Assembly: GCA_965225625.1 (NCBI GenBank)
Contig: CBDDBH010000026.1
Location: 1 to 64,000 of the forward strand
Direction of reading: 5' to 3'
Length of the DNA: 64,000 nucleotides
Source of the DNA: CBDDBH01 sp965225625
Lineage (GTDB): Bacteria > Pseudomonadota > Gammaproteobacteria > JADZEE01
A model generated the notes under the pieces. It did no database searches. It was not told the DNA's origin and worked only from the letters and a program-made list of their open reading frames with translations. Below are positions 1 to 9,898 of the stretch, in pieces; the stretch's first letter is position 1; the number at the start of each line of letters is the position of its first letter. The position numbers and the translations under genes were made by a program.

Positions 1-429
1 GAAACCGGTTCCCATCGTAGCGAACCCCGATGCAAGACCACGCTGACGGACGAACCAGCGTTGCACGGCACCGAGCGCGGGCACGTAAACCAGACCAACC
101 CCGAGGCCGACGCCAAGACTGTAGAAGACATACACCTGCTGCAAAGAAGTTGCACGACTTGCGGCGACTAAGCCCACTGCCATGCAAGCGATACCTGAGG
201 CGACCACGCGGCGCGGGCCGTAGCGATCCGCCAACATGCCGGCGAGCGCGCCGATCGAGAAATACAGTAGCGCGGCGATGGCGAATACTAACGAGACAGA
301 CGCGCGCGTCGCGCCGAACTCCCGTTGCAGCGGTCCGAAGAAAACGCCGAATGAATAAGCACAACCAAACACACAGAACAGCACCACAAACGCGCCGGCC
401 ACAACGTACCAGCCGTAAAAGAGTTTCAC
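1..429 (-). CDS. MFS transporter, N-terminal part (cut by window edge)
   Basis: The minus-strand frame is open for 143 codons from a GTG at 429 to the window edge, so only the N-terminal third of a major facilitator transporter is present. Three to four hydrophobic helices are visible, beginning near FYGWYVVAGAFVVLF, and the inter-helix motif between helices 2 and 3 reads GMLADRYGPRR, matching the MFS signature GxxxDRxGRR. It lies 10 bp behind the haloalkane dehalogenase gene on the same strand, so co-transcription is likely and it may move the substrate or product of that enzyme (inference). The start is chosen from context; the frame stays open upstream into the dehalogenase gene and no good ribosome binding site is visible. 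Confidence 0.82.
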   Translation of the reverse strand, partial: MKLFYGWYVVAGAFVVLFCVFGCAYSFGVFFGPLQREFGATRASVSLVFAIAALLYFSIGALAGMLADRYGPRRVVASGIACMAVGLVAASRATSLQQVYVFYSLGVGLGVGLVYVPALGAVQRWFVRQRGLASGFATMGTGF

Positions 430-439
430 GCGTAGCCGA

Positions 440-1327
440 TTACACGCCTTTGAGGTCGGTCAACCAAGCTGCGATGGCAGCGCCGATTTCCTCTGGCGAG
501 TCTTCCTGAATAAAGTGACTGCCGGCAACGGTGACCTCGGTTTGATTGTTCCACGTCCGGCAGAAGTCTCGTTGCGCGCCGATCAAAATAGCACCAGGAT
601 CAGCATTGACAAACAGTTTCGGTACAGCACTCGTTGGTAACCATTCGGCGTAAGCGCGGACGACTTCAACCACGTCGGCTGGTTCACCAGCAATCGGTAT
701 TTGCCGCGGCCAGGTCAGGGTCGGTCGGCGGCTTTCTCCGGGCTCGTTGAACGGGGCGCGGTAGACCTTCATCTCTTCTTCGCTGAGCGCCCGGATGATC
801 GATCCGGGCAGCACACGTTCAATAAATACGTTGTTATTCAAAACCATGTCTTCGCCAGCAGACGAACGAAACCCCTGAAAAACCTTGCGCGCCGCCTCCG
901 GCCAGTTTTCCCAAGACTCTATGGGCTGCACGATTGCCTCCATGTAGGCAATCCCCTTGACCGCCTCGCGATGCCGATTAGCCCAATCGAAACCCAGTGC
1001 ACTGCCCCAATCGTGAATGACAAACGTAACGTTGTCGGTCACACCAAGCGCTTCCAGTGCCGCGTCGAAATAACGGCTGTGTTCGGCGTAGGTGTAGCGC
1101 GCCGGACCAGAATCGTCGAGTTTGTCTGAATCGCCCATGCCGATTAGATCAAGCGCTATGCAGCGCCCAAGCTGCTGCGTGTGCGGCATGACGTTGCGCC
1201 ATAAATAGGACGATGTCGGGTTGCCGTGCTGGAAGATAATAGGATGGCCGGAACCGAGTTCAACGAACGCCATCTGTTTGCCGAGCACGTCGATTTTCTT
1301 TTTGGGCAGTGCTTGTGCCGATATCAT
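440..1327 (-). CDS. haloalkane dehalogenase (LinB/DhaA-like, HLD-II)
   Basis: A 295-residue alpha/beta hydrolase that hydrolyses carbon-halogen bonds to an alcohol and halide, in the cytoplasm. The whole catalytic pentad can be read: Asp106 nucleophile in HDWGSALGFDWA, halide-binding Trp107 and Asn36 (QHGNPTSSYLWR), Glu130 (AYMEAI) and His271 (AGSHFIQEDSP). A Glu acid after strand 6 is the mark of subfamily HLD-II, and several long stretches match remembered LinB sequence closely. The start at 1327 is chosen because AGGAG lies 7 bases before this ATG; an in-frame ATG nine codons upstream lacks such a site. It precedes an MFS gene on the same strand. The halogenated substrate cannot be told from sequence. 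Confidence 0.95.
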   Translation of the reverse strand: MISAQALPKKKIDVLGKQMAFVELGSGHPIIFQHGNPTSSYLWRNVMPHTQQLGRCIALDLIGMGDSDKLDDSGPARYTYAEHSRYFDAALEALGVTDNVTFVIHDWGSALGFDWANRHREAVKGIAYMEAIVQPIESWENWPEAARKVFQGFRSSAGEDMVLNNNVFIERVLPGSIIRALSEEEMKVYRAPFNEPGESRRPTLTWPRQIPIAGEPADVVEVVRAYAEWLPTSAVPKLFVNADPGAILIGAQRDFCRTWNNQTEVTVAGSHFIQEDSPEEIGAAIAAWLTDLKGV

Positions 1328-1413
1328 CTGTTTACTCCTAAGCTCGATTGACATGACATTTCTTATAACGCTTAATCGGTTACGTCTACGAATGAGCCGA
1401 GGACCTTACCCTG

Positions 1414-1868
1414 ATGCCAAGTTCGCAACAAGCGCAGATCCAAGCCGAAGTTATTCAGTTGCATGAATTTTTCGTCGATTGGTTCAACGCCACTTGCGTG
1501 CAAACAGATGAGTACTACCATGCAAATTTCGAATCCCGTTTTGTCGACGAATTCGAAATCATCATGCCCAGCGGCCAGCTGTTCACCACGGAAATGCTGT
1601 TCTCGCAGTTACGCGAAGTCTACGGCAGCAGCACCCAGTTCAAGATCCAGATCCGCAATGTGCAAACCCGCGATGTATCCTCGGATTTGATTGTGACCAC
1701 CTACGAGGAATGGCAGAAGAATGCGTTGAATTCCGAACCCGCTGACAACGGTCGGATATCGAGCGGGCTGTTAAAGAAAGATGATGCCGCCCCTAACGGG
1801 GTACGGTGGCTGCATTTACACGAAACCTGGCTGCCCGCTGATATTATTCAAGCCGACCCGTTCGATTT

Positions 1869-1872
<4 letters not shown>
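1414..1872 (+). CDS. hypothetical protein, possible NTF2/SnoaL-like fold
   Basis: A 152-residue soluble protein with no signal peptide or membrane segment. I do not recognise the family with certainty. The pattern (helical N-terminus VIQLHEFFVDWFNAT, then a glycine/serine loop and strands ending in a WLHLHETWLP-like strand) resembles small NTF2-like proteins that measure a cone-shaped pocket, but no catalytic Asp/His pair is evident. It is transcribed divergently from the haloalkane dehalogenase and its last four bases overlap convergently with the amidase gene. Confidence is in the gene being real; the fold is inference. Confidence 0.7.
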
Positions 1873-3438
<1,566 letters not shown>

Positions 3439-3507
3439 ACGTATCCTCCAGGGCGCCTTCATGCAATATGCGGGCTAAACATATCGGGCGGTACAATAAC
3501 ATCCATT

Positions 3508-4728
3508 ATGAGTCTTATCCGACCGTTTCACGCACTACGACCGGCTCCCGAATATGTTCGCGACGTCATTGCACCACCGTATGACGTGTTGACCAGCGCT
3601 GAAGCACGTACGGCTGCCAACGGCAAACTTTGGAGTTTTTTGCATATATCGAAAGCCGAGATTGATTTACCGCAATCGGTTAATCCCTACGCGCCTGAGG
3701 TTTATGCAAAAGCCGCCGAGAATTTGCGAACGATGTTGTCCAAGGGCGTGTTGGCACGCGATCCGAAATCCTGTTATTACCTTTATCGACTTCGTCGTAA
3801 CGGCCACACCCAGACAGGCCTGGTCGCTACCGCCTCTGTAGCCGCGTATCGAACAAACCGGATCCGCCGTCACGAACACACCATGCCTGCAAAAGAAGAA
3901 GATCGTATGCGGCAGATCGATGCGCTGAATGCACAGACCGGCCCGGTTCTGCTCGCGTATCCGCCTGCGCCGAAAATCGACGCCTTACTGGCCGAGCATG
4001 GTGGCTCGCAGCCGGAGTTTTCGGTTGTTGCCGATGACGTGGAACACGCATTCTGGATCGTGTCGGAGGATAGCGCGATTGATCGGTTTACCACGGCATT
4101 TGATGATGTCACGGCGCTGTATATCGCCGACGGACACCACCGTACCGGTGCAGCCGCGCGCATTGCCGATATGCGCGGCGCGGACCCAGAGGCGGCCCAT
4201 CAGCAATTTCTCAGCGTAATTTTTCCGGCACACGAGATGCGGATCCTCGATTACAACCGGGTCGTTGCGGATCTGAATGGCCTGAGCGCCGACGCGCTGC
4301 TCAAAAGACTTGCCGAGACGTTCGTTGTCGAATCGCAGAGCGGCGCGGCGCGGCCGGCAACAAAGCTGCAATTTGGAATGTACCTTGCCGGCCAATGGTA
4401 CCGATTGGTAATAAAAGATCTTCCACCACCAGAGCGTCCAGCCGAGTTGCTGGATGCGAATTTGCTGACGTCGCGGCTGTTAAACCCTGTGTTGGGCGTG
4501 CAGGATATTCGCACCGATCCACGAGTCGAATTCGTCGGCGGCGGCCGTGGACTGATTGAACTGGAGCGACGCGTTGACAACGGCGAGATGGCAGTGGCTT
4601 TCGCGCTGTATCCGCCCAGCATGGTCGAGCTTATGAGCATTGCCGACGCCGCCGATGTTATGCCACCTAAATCCACGTGGTTCGAACCCAAACTCGCCGA
4701 CGGCCTGGTGTCCCACGTATTGGACTAG
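3508..4728 (+). CDS. DUF1015 family protein (ParB/SerK-like fold)
   Basis: A 406-residue cytoplasmic protein of the DUF1015 family. It begins with the family-typical block IRPFHALRP...VIAPPYDVL, has the middle block HEHTMPAKEEDRMRQIDALN, and contains YIADGHHRTGAAAR, the conserved GHHR motif shared with ParB/sulfiredoxin-superfamily kinases such as SerK. Length fits the family. A nucleotide-dependent kinase role is therefore possible but unproven for bacterial DUF1015 proteins. It is divergent from the amidase gene; the 70 bp between the two starts probably holds both promoters. Confidence 0.88.
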   Translation: MSLIRPFHALRPAPEYVRDVIAPPYDVLTSAEARTAANGKLWSFLHISKAEIDLPQSVNPYAPEVYAKAAENLRTMLSKGVLARDPKSCYYLYRLRRNGHTQTGLVATASVAAYRTNRIRRHEHTMPAKEEDRMRQIDALNAQTGPVLLAYPPAPKIDALLAEHGGSQPEFSVVADDVEHAFWIVSEDSAIDRFTTAFDDVTALYIADGHHRTGAAARIADMRGADPEAAHQQFLSVIFPAHEMRILDYNRVVADLNGLSADALLKRLAETFVVESQSGAARPATKLQFGMYLAGQWYRLVIKDLPPPERPAELLDANLLTSRLLNPVLGVQDIRTDPRVEFVGGGRGLIELERRVDNGEMAVAFALYPPSMVELMSIADAADVMPPKSTWFEPKLADGLVSHVLD

Positions 4729-4809
4729 CAGCTCAAATGACCGCGAGCAGGCGAAACTACCGTGCTAAGCTTCGGCCCGCGTAGTGCGTGAATATGCAGG
4801 TTACCCCAC

Positions 4810-5277
4810 ATGCCGATAAGCAACACTCATATGGAACGGGCTATACGAGGCTACTTCGACGCCTGCAACGCCGCGGACGTCAACGTGCTGATGTCGTTTT
4901 TTACAACCGACGCCGTGCATTACTTTCCGGCTGGCAGTCCCTTCGGCGCCTTGCGTGGGGCGAGAACGATCGCTGAAAATTGGGTGGAATGCGTCGATAA
5001 ATTAGGATCCTGGTGGACGGTCGATCGCTACATTGGTGACGTCGACAAACGCGAAGCCGTGATCGAGTGGACTCATTTCAAATCCAAAGCTGGCGGCTAT
5101 CTGCGCGGTGACGAATGGTACAAATTCGACAGCGCGGGGTTGATCACGGAAATCCGCGCTTATTATGCCTGCGCCGCCCACAACGGAGTCGAACAACACG
5201 AAATCGGGGAGTATCCCTACGACGAGCAGGCCTATCCTGTAGAGCTGCCGGAAGACGCCGTCCGCGCCGGGCGCTAA
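4810..5277 (+). CDS. SnoaL-like/NTF2-fold protein
   Basis: A 155-residue protein of the SnoaL-like nuclear transport factor 2 superfamily. The opening helix MERAIRGYFDACNAADVNVLMSFFTTDAVHYFPAGSP followed by FGALRGARTIAENW is the classic pattern of small polyketide-cyclase-like or ketosteroid-isomerase-like domains. No signal peptide is seen. The start at 4810 has no convincing ribosome binding site and the ATG at 4831 is an alternative. It follows the DUF1015 gene by 81 bp on the same strand. The substrate is unknown. Confidence 0.8.
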   Translation: MPISNTHMERAIRGYFDACNAADVNVLMSFFTTDAVHYFPAGSPFGALRGARTIAENWVECVDKLGSWWTVDRYIGDVDKREAVIEWTHFKSKAGGYLRGDEWYKFDSAGLITEIRAYYACAAHNGVEQHEIGEYPYDEQAYPVELPEDAVRAGR

Positions 5278-5304
5278 GGTGAATTAGGCCCTAAACGGGA
5301 TTGG

Positions 5305-5934
5305 CTAATATTGGTAGCCGATCCTCACGCTGAAAAAGTTCATCCCATCGTTATCGTCGTCGAGGCCGGCATTGGACATATGCGCGGCCACACCCGAGAT
5401 AGACCAGTGGTCGTCCCAGCGGAACCCCAACTCGAAACCTTCCCGGAACATGACTCTCGTGCCTAGTGAAGGTTCGTCGTTATCTACTAACACCCTGTTG
5501 CCAGGCAACGAGCAGGTCTCGGTTGGCCCACATTGACGGGTCTCCGTGTGCAATTGGCCGCTGTGAACAACCCCACTAAGATTGATGTTAAAGAACACGT
5601 TGTCACTAAGATTCGCAACCCACGTCATCCCGAGGTAACCGGTGTGTGTGTCACCCTCGGTATTTATCGTGCCGCCCAGCATGGGGTGGGGCGAGAACAG
5701 GAAATCAACGAACGCATTGTCCGTATGAAACAGGTCCAATCGGGGGAAAAGAATTTCCAGATTAACGTCGACAGAGTCGGACGCGCCGTTATCGCCGCCG
5801 ACATCGTGCGCAAAAAAACCGATCTTCGCATCGAACATGCTAAAGGGGCCGCTTTCGCGATTATCTGCGGCAAACACAGCAACCCCAGCGTTTGCGAGCG
5901 ATACCGTCAAAATTAGATTCGACAACCAGCGCAT
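5305..5934 (-). CDS. PagL-like lipid A 3-O-deacylase / acyloxyacyl hydrolase family
   Basis: A 209-residue predicted outer-membrane beta-barrel. Residues 1-22 form a signal peptide ending VAVFAA. The C-terminal part reads VAAHMSNAGLDDDNDG, which fits the PagL catalytic His-x-Ser-Asn block, and the chain ends in the barrel-like SVRIGYQY with a terminal aromatic residue. PagL enzymes remove the 3-O-linked acyl chain from lipid A and soften LPS signalling. I could not assign the third catalytic acid. It is convergent with the SnoaL-like gene upstream in the map. Confidence 0.75.
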   Translation of the reverse strand: MRWLSNLILTVSLANAGVAVFAADNRESGPFSMFDAKIGFFAHDVGGDNGASDSVDVNLEILFPRLDLFHTDNAFVDFLFSPHPMLGGTINTEGDTHTGYLGMTWVANLSDNVFFNINLSGVVHSGQLHTETRQCGPTETCSLPGNRVLVDNDEPSLGTRVMFREGFELGFRWDDHWSISGVAAHMSNAGLDDDNDGMNFFSVRIGYQY

Positions 5935-6039
5935 ACGATTAGATTTTATTGTTCAACCCCCGCGCTGGATGGTGCCAGCACCGACATCGAGTTTCAAGCG
6001 CCGGGCTTGCCGAAACACCCCTGCAATCACTGAACTGTC

Positions 6040-7068
6040 TTACTCGGACCTTATCTTTTTTGGATCGACTGTTCCCCGACCAGCCAGGCGGGCGAGCAAA
6101 TCACTGAGCTTGAGGCCTGTATCAGCGTCGAACCAATGTTCAATCAATCGATAGGCGATCGAAATGTCGGGCGGGATCTTCAGGCTTCCTGCTTCCAACT
6201 CGGCGACAATTTGTGCGCGCGTTAACCAACGCGCATCCTCCAATTCCTGGTCGTTGCGGCGAATGTCGTCACTACTGGCCAGCGCATGAAAACCCAGCAT
6301 AATCGAACCGGGAAATGGCCAAGGCTGTGAGGAATGGTAGTGCACCTCGGCCACTTCGATATTGGTCTCCTCGTGTACCTCGCGCAGCACCGCAGCTTCC
6401 AGCGTTTCACCTGGTTCCACAAAACCGGCTACCGTCGAATACATGCCTGGGGGCCAAATTGCCTGGCGAGCCAGCAGGCAACGTTCCCTGCGTTCGACCA
6501 GCACGATAATTGCCGGATCGGTTCTCGGATGGTGCTGGGTCGCGCAGGCTGCATCACTGCAAACCCGAGCGTGGCCGGCTTCGATGATCTGCGTACGCTG
6601 GCCACAGCGGCCGCAGAATTGGTGCTGCTGATGCCAATAAGCCAATGCCCGCGAGTACGCAAGCACGGCGGCGTCACCCGCGTCCAACTCACGGCTCAGA
6701 TGGCGCAGATCGCTAAAGCGTCCGTGGTCGGCGAACCGTTCCGACATCGCATCATCCTGCGGCGGCAAGCCGACAACGAATAAGGTGTGTTCTCCGCGAG
6801 TTCCCAGTAACGCCAAGGTATCGGTTTCATTAATGAAATCTGCGACCGCATCCCGTGTCAGCCAAACGGGCGTCGTCGTAGCCAGGTTGGCGAACAAATT
6901 CTTAGTTCGCCATACCGCCACAAAACGCGTGTGTTGATCGGCCAACCGCTCGGCCACCCAATCGTTATCGGTGCGGCGCAGACTGACCTTGTCCAGGTCC
7001 AGCATCGCGAACGCATTGCGGGTCGATCGAGCCAGGTTATCCATCGATTGAAGTTTGCTCCGACGCAT
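6040..7068 (-). CDS. nudC: NAD+ diphosphatase / NADH pyrophosphatase NudC
   Basis: A 342-residue Nudix hydrolase that splits NAD(H) to NMN(H) and AMP and can remove NAD caps from RNA. Features in order: a variable N-terminal domain; a zinc ribbon with two Cys pairs (FCGRCGQ and VCSDAAC); the Nudix box GFVEPGETLEAAVLREVHEE; and the NudC-specific SQPWPFPGS just after it, which separates this family from other Nudix enzymes. The start is uncertain: ATG at 7068 and ATG at 7044 both have only weak upstream purine runs. It is divergent from the FmdB-like gene. Confidence 0.93.
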   Translation of the reverse strand: MRRSKLQSMDNLARSTRNAFAMLDLDKVSLRRTDNDWVAERLADQHTRFVAVWRTKNLFANLATTTPVWLTRDAVADFINETDTLALLGTRGEHTLFVVGLPPQDDAMSERFADHGRFSDLRHLSRELDAGDAAVLAYSRALAYWHQQHQFCGRCGQRTQIIEAGHARVCSDAACATQHHPRTDPAIIVLVERRERCLLARQAIWPPGMYSTVAGFVEPGETLEAAVLREVHEETNIEVAEVHYHSSQPWPFPGSIMLGFHALASSDDIRRNDQELEDARWLTRAQIVAELEAGSLKIPPDISIAYRLIEHWFDADTGLKLSDLLARLAGRGTVDPKKIRSE

Positions 7069-7113
7069 GAAAAATGACGTATCCTAATAACGTCGATTGA
7101 AAGGCTAGCAAGT

Positions 7114-7453
7114 ATGCCCCGTTACGACTACCACTGCCGAAGACAATGAACAGACCCTCGAGGTCGAACATGCCGCGGGCATAGATCTCAAAACCTGGGG
7201 TGAATTGTGTTACGCCAAACAGCACCCGCTCGGTGACACGGACCCAATGGCAGCAGTGCGCAAGGTCTACACGGCGCCCAACATATCGGTTCCCATCGGT
7301 AACAGCCAAATAAAAAATGCCGGCTTCACGAAACTCGTCAAACGCGACAACGGCGTCTACGAGAATGTAACCGCAACTGGCAACGAAAAGCGTTACATGC
7401 GAGCCGACGACCCGGACTCCGTTCCGGATCTCAGGAAGAAGATCGGTGATTAG
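7114..7453 (+). pseudogene. FmdB-like small regulatory protein, frameshifted at codon 8-9
   Basis: The first codons read MPRYDYHC and then run into a stop. Two bases further in frame the sequence continues as EDNEQTLEVEHAAGIDLKTW, GELCYAKQHPLGDT and ends GNEKRYMRADDPDSVPDLRKK, a composite that matches a roughly 110-residue FmdB-type family over its whole length. The break falls at the C run at about 7135-7137, where two C appear to be missing. Either the gene is dead or the sequence is wrong. If translated from a later start, the open part would begin near 7205. It sits between nudC (divergent) and the TauE-type gene. Confidence 0.75.
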
Positions 7454-7478
7454 CCCGGCGCGTTAAACGCGCTCGACC

Positions 7479-8231
7479 ATGCTAGACAGCCCGTTTTTTT
7501 ACGCAGTCGCAGTTCCCGCAGTGCTGATAACAGCGATCGCCAAAGGCGGCTTCGGTTCTGGCGTCGGCGGTCTGGGCGTACCGTTGATGTCGCTGGCCAT
7601 CGCGCCGCCACAGGCGGCGGCAATCATGCTGCCGATACTCTGTCTCATGGACCTGTTCAGTTGTTGGGCCTATCGCGGTAAATGGGATCGCCGCAACATG
7701 CGGATTATGCTGCCGGCAGCTATGGTCGGAATGGCGCTGGGTACGCTTATGTTCGGCGTATTGGAAGCTGATCACATCCGCCTGATGTTGGGTTTAATCG
7801 CTGTGAGCTTCTCCCTGGACTATTGGCTGCGTCCCAAACAGCTCGCGGCCAAGTCACCGAGTGCCCTCGCCGGCAGTTTCTGGAGTGCCGCAGCGGGATT
7901 TACGAGTTTTCTTGCACATTCCGGCGGTCCGCCGCTAAGCGTATATCTACTACCACAACGTTTAGATCGGACCGTATTTGTAGCGACCAGCGTGTTTTTC
8001 TTCTTTGTTATCAATTATGTCAAACTGCTCCCCTATGCTTGGCTGGGTTTGTTCGATTTCACTAATCTCGCGACGTCCGCTGTGCTCGCACCGCTGGCGC
8101 CCATCGGCATATGGCTGGGCCTCGTTTTACACCAGCGTATTAGCGACCAGCTGTTCTATCGTATCTGCTATTGGGCACTGTTTCTGGTGGGCGTCAAACT
8201 GTTGTGGGACGGTGCCAGCGCGTACATTTGA
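7479..8231 (+). CDS. TauE/SafE family anion exporter
   Basis: A 250-residue integral membrane protein with about eight hydrophobic helices. The two repeated cores, KGGFGSGVGGLGVPLMSLAI near residue 21 and the later SFWSAAAGFTSFLAHSGGPP near residue 130, are the internal duplication typical of the TauE/SafE family, which exports sulfite, sulfoacetate or related organic anions. The ATG at 7479 starts directly at the first helix. It lies 25 bp behind the frameshifted FmdB-like gene and 8 bp before a small exported protein gene, so the three may be one transcript. The substrate is not shown by the sequence. Confidence 0.88.
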   Translation: MLDSPFFYAVAVPAVLITAIAKGGFGSGVGGLGVPLMSLAIAPPQAAAIMLPILCLMDLFSCWAYRGKWDRRNMRIMLPAAMVGMALGTLMFGVLEADHIRLMLGLIAVSFSLDYWLRPKQLAAKSPSALAGSFWSAAAGFTSFLAHSGGPPLSVYLLPQRLDRTVFVATSVFFFFVINYVKLLPYAWLGLFDFTNLATSAVLAPLAPIGIWLGLVLHQRISDQLFYRICYWALFLVGVKLLWDGASAYI

Positions 8232-8239
8232 GTACGGCT

Positions 8240-8890
8240 ATGCATATTGAACGCTTACTGGCAGCAGCGATCTTCTGTTCATTGTTGTGCTGTGGTAGCT
8301 CGCAAACGTTGACACCCGATGAAGTCGCGACCCAATTTTGGCGGGCGATCGAATCGGGTAACGCGAAAGCGGCGCGCAAATACGTGTCCGCAGAAGCGCG
8401 CAGCAGTGAATCGCTTGGTAAAGATATTCTTGAATTAGAGGAAATCAGCTTCGGCAAAGTCATCATCGATGGAGAATCGGCAATCGTCGAGACCACTGTG
8501 GTAGTACTCAGCGATCGCCCACTGACCCTGCCGCTGAACACGGTGCTGGTTAAAGAAGGCGCTGAGTGGAAAGTCGACTACAACGCCACCGTTAGCTCGA
8601 TTTCTCTGAACAGTGCACTTGCGAGAGTGCTGCAAAGTGTCAGGGAATACGGTGAACGTTTCGCATCCCAACTAAATCGCTCAATCGACGAGATGCGGGC
8701 CCAACTACCGGAAATCGAACGTGAGGTGCGACGTATCGAAGAGTCGTTAAAAGCGAATATCCCGGAACTGCGCAAACGCATCGAAGAGTTCGCCAAATCT
8801 CTGAACGACGCTCTCAATGGGACGCCAGCCGAACAGGCACCGCTTCCGCAGGAAGCGTCGCCCAGCGAGCCTACGACGACGGCAATCTAG
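8240..8890 (+). CDS. exported DUF4878-like protein with coiled-coil tail
   Basis: A 216-residue protein. Residues 1-20 are a hydrophobic export signal ending near LLCCGSS; Cys residues are present but the lipobox is not canonical, so lipoprotein status is uncertain. The next 90 residues (TPDEVATQFWRAIESGNAKAARKYVS onwards) look like the DUF4878/NTF2-like domain of secreted proteins. Residues from about 130 to 195 are highly charged heptads (SIDEMRAQLPEIEREVRR) predicted to form a coiled coil. The start at 8240 is preferred over 8171 because it places the signal sequence at the N-terminus. Confidence 0.72.
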   Translation: MHIERLLAAAIFCSLLCCGSSQTLTPDEVATQFWRAIESGNAKAARKYVSAEARSSESLGKDILELEEISFGKVIIDGESAIVETTVVVLSDRPLTLPLNTVLVKEGAEWKVDYNATVSSISLNSALARVLQSVREYGERFASQLNRSIDEMRAQLPEIEREVRRIEESLKANIPELRKRIEEFAKSLNDALNGTPAEQAPLPQEASPSEPTTTAI

Positions 8891-8905
8891 AGCGCAATAT
8901 CCGGC

Positions 8906-9889
8906 TTAGTGATGCCGCTGCACCGGCGCGGATGCTGGCAGTGCGTCACGGCCATGAGCTGCGTTAAAATCGACCAGTGGTCCCTTCGGGATCGTGCCGA
9001 CCGGATTACGGTCACCCTGACGCCAATACCCGGCCTTTATATGATCCGGGTTGACGGTGCCCGCGACGCCATCAACCTGATACAACTCGCAGGTATAGCC
9101 CCATAGATTTGGATAGTCGATCAACCTGTGTTTGTTGCATTTGAAAACGCCGTTATACGCCAATTCAAAACGGACCAAGGTCGGAAACAATCGCCAATCC
9201 GCTTCTGTGATTTGCTCGCCGGCAACGTAACGTTGAGCGCTCAATCGCTGTTCCAGGGAATCAAAAGCGCTAAACACCATGTTGTAGCCTTCTTCATAGG
9301 CTTGCTGCGATTTTGCAAACCCTGCGCGATAGACCCCATTGTTCACGTTCTGATAGACAAAGTCGTTTACCTCATCTATTGCCGGTCGCAAGTGTTGCGG
9401 ATAGTAATCATTTCTATCCTCGGTAACGGCATCGAACGCGGAGTTGAACATCCGAATGATCTCGGCAGATTCATTATTAACCACTACCTTGCGCTCTTTA
9501 TCCCAAAGCACCGGCACTGTGAAGCGTCCGTCATAATCCGGATCCGTTGCGAAATAGGCCTCGCGCAGATATTTAAATCCATTCACCGTATCCGCAATGG
9601 CGCCGGGGTAGTCGCCGAAGGTCCAGCCTGCATCGGTACGTTGCGGCATCACGATCGACATCGTGATCGCATCCTGCAAACCCTTGAGCGCACGGAAAAT
9701 TACAGTGCGATGTGCCCACGGACAGTTCAACGCGACATACAGATGGTAGCGCCCTGCGGCGGCCGCAAATCCACCGATGCCGCTAGGGCCTGGCGCGCCG
9801 TCTGGGGTAACCCAGCTACGGATTTGTGAATCCGCACGAACGAAACGTCCGCTCGCGTCGGTAGTGGGTGAATTTTTTATGTCAGCCAT
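8906..9889 (-). CDS. glutathionyl-hydroquinone reductase (Xi-class GST), copy 1
   Basis: A 327-residue Xi-class glutathione transferase. The family signature LNCPWAHRTVIF with catalytic Cys is present, followed by the thioredoxin-fold segment VPVLWDKERKVVVNNESAEI and an all-helical C-terminal domain. These enzymes reduce glutathionyl-hydroquinones, for example those formed during chlorinated phenol breakdown, back to hydroquinone and disulfide. It lies 9 bp downstream of a second, clearly paralogous gene on the same strand, so the two are likely co-transcribed. Confidence 0.92.
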   Translation of the reverse strand: MADIKNSPTTDASGRFVRADSQIRSWVTPDGAPGPSGIGGFAAAAGRYHLYVALNCPWAHRTVIFRALKGLQDAITMSIVMPQRTDAGWTFGDYPGAIADTVNGFKYLREAYFATDPDYDGRFTVPVLWDKERKVVVNNESAEIIRMFNSAFDAVTEDRNDYYPQHLRPAIDEVNDFVYQNVNNGVYRAGFAKSQQAYEEGYNMVFSAFDSLEQRLSAQRYVAGEQITEADWRLFPTLVRFELAYNGVFKCNKHRLIDYPNLWGYTCELYQVDGVAGTVNPDHIKAGYWRQGDRNPVGTIPKGPLVDFNAAHGRDALPASAPVQRHH

Positions 9890-9898
9890 ACAGATCCC

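Noticed and set aside
30..509. Plus-strand open frame rich in Arg and Pro at the window start
   Set aside because: It is the mirror of the MFS transporter and dehalogenase genes, whose translations are clearly protein-like.
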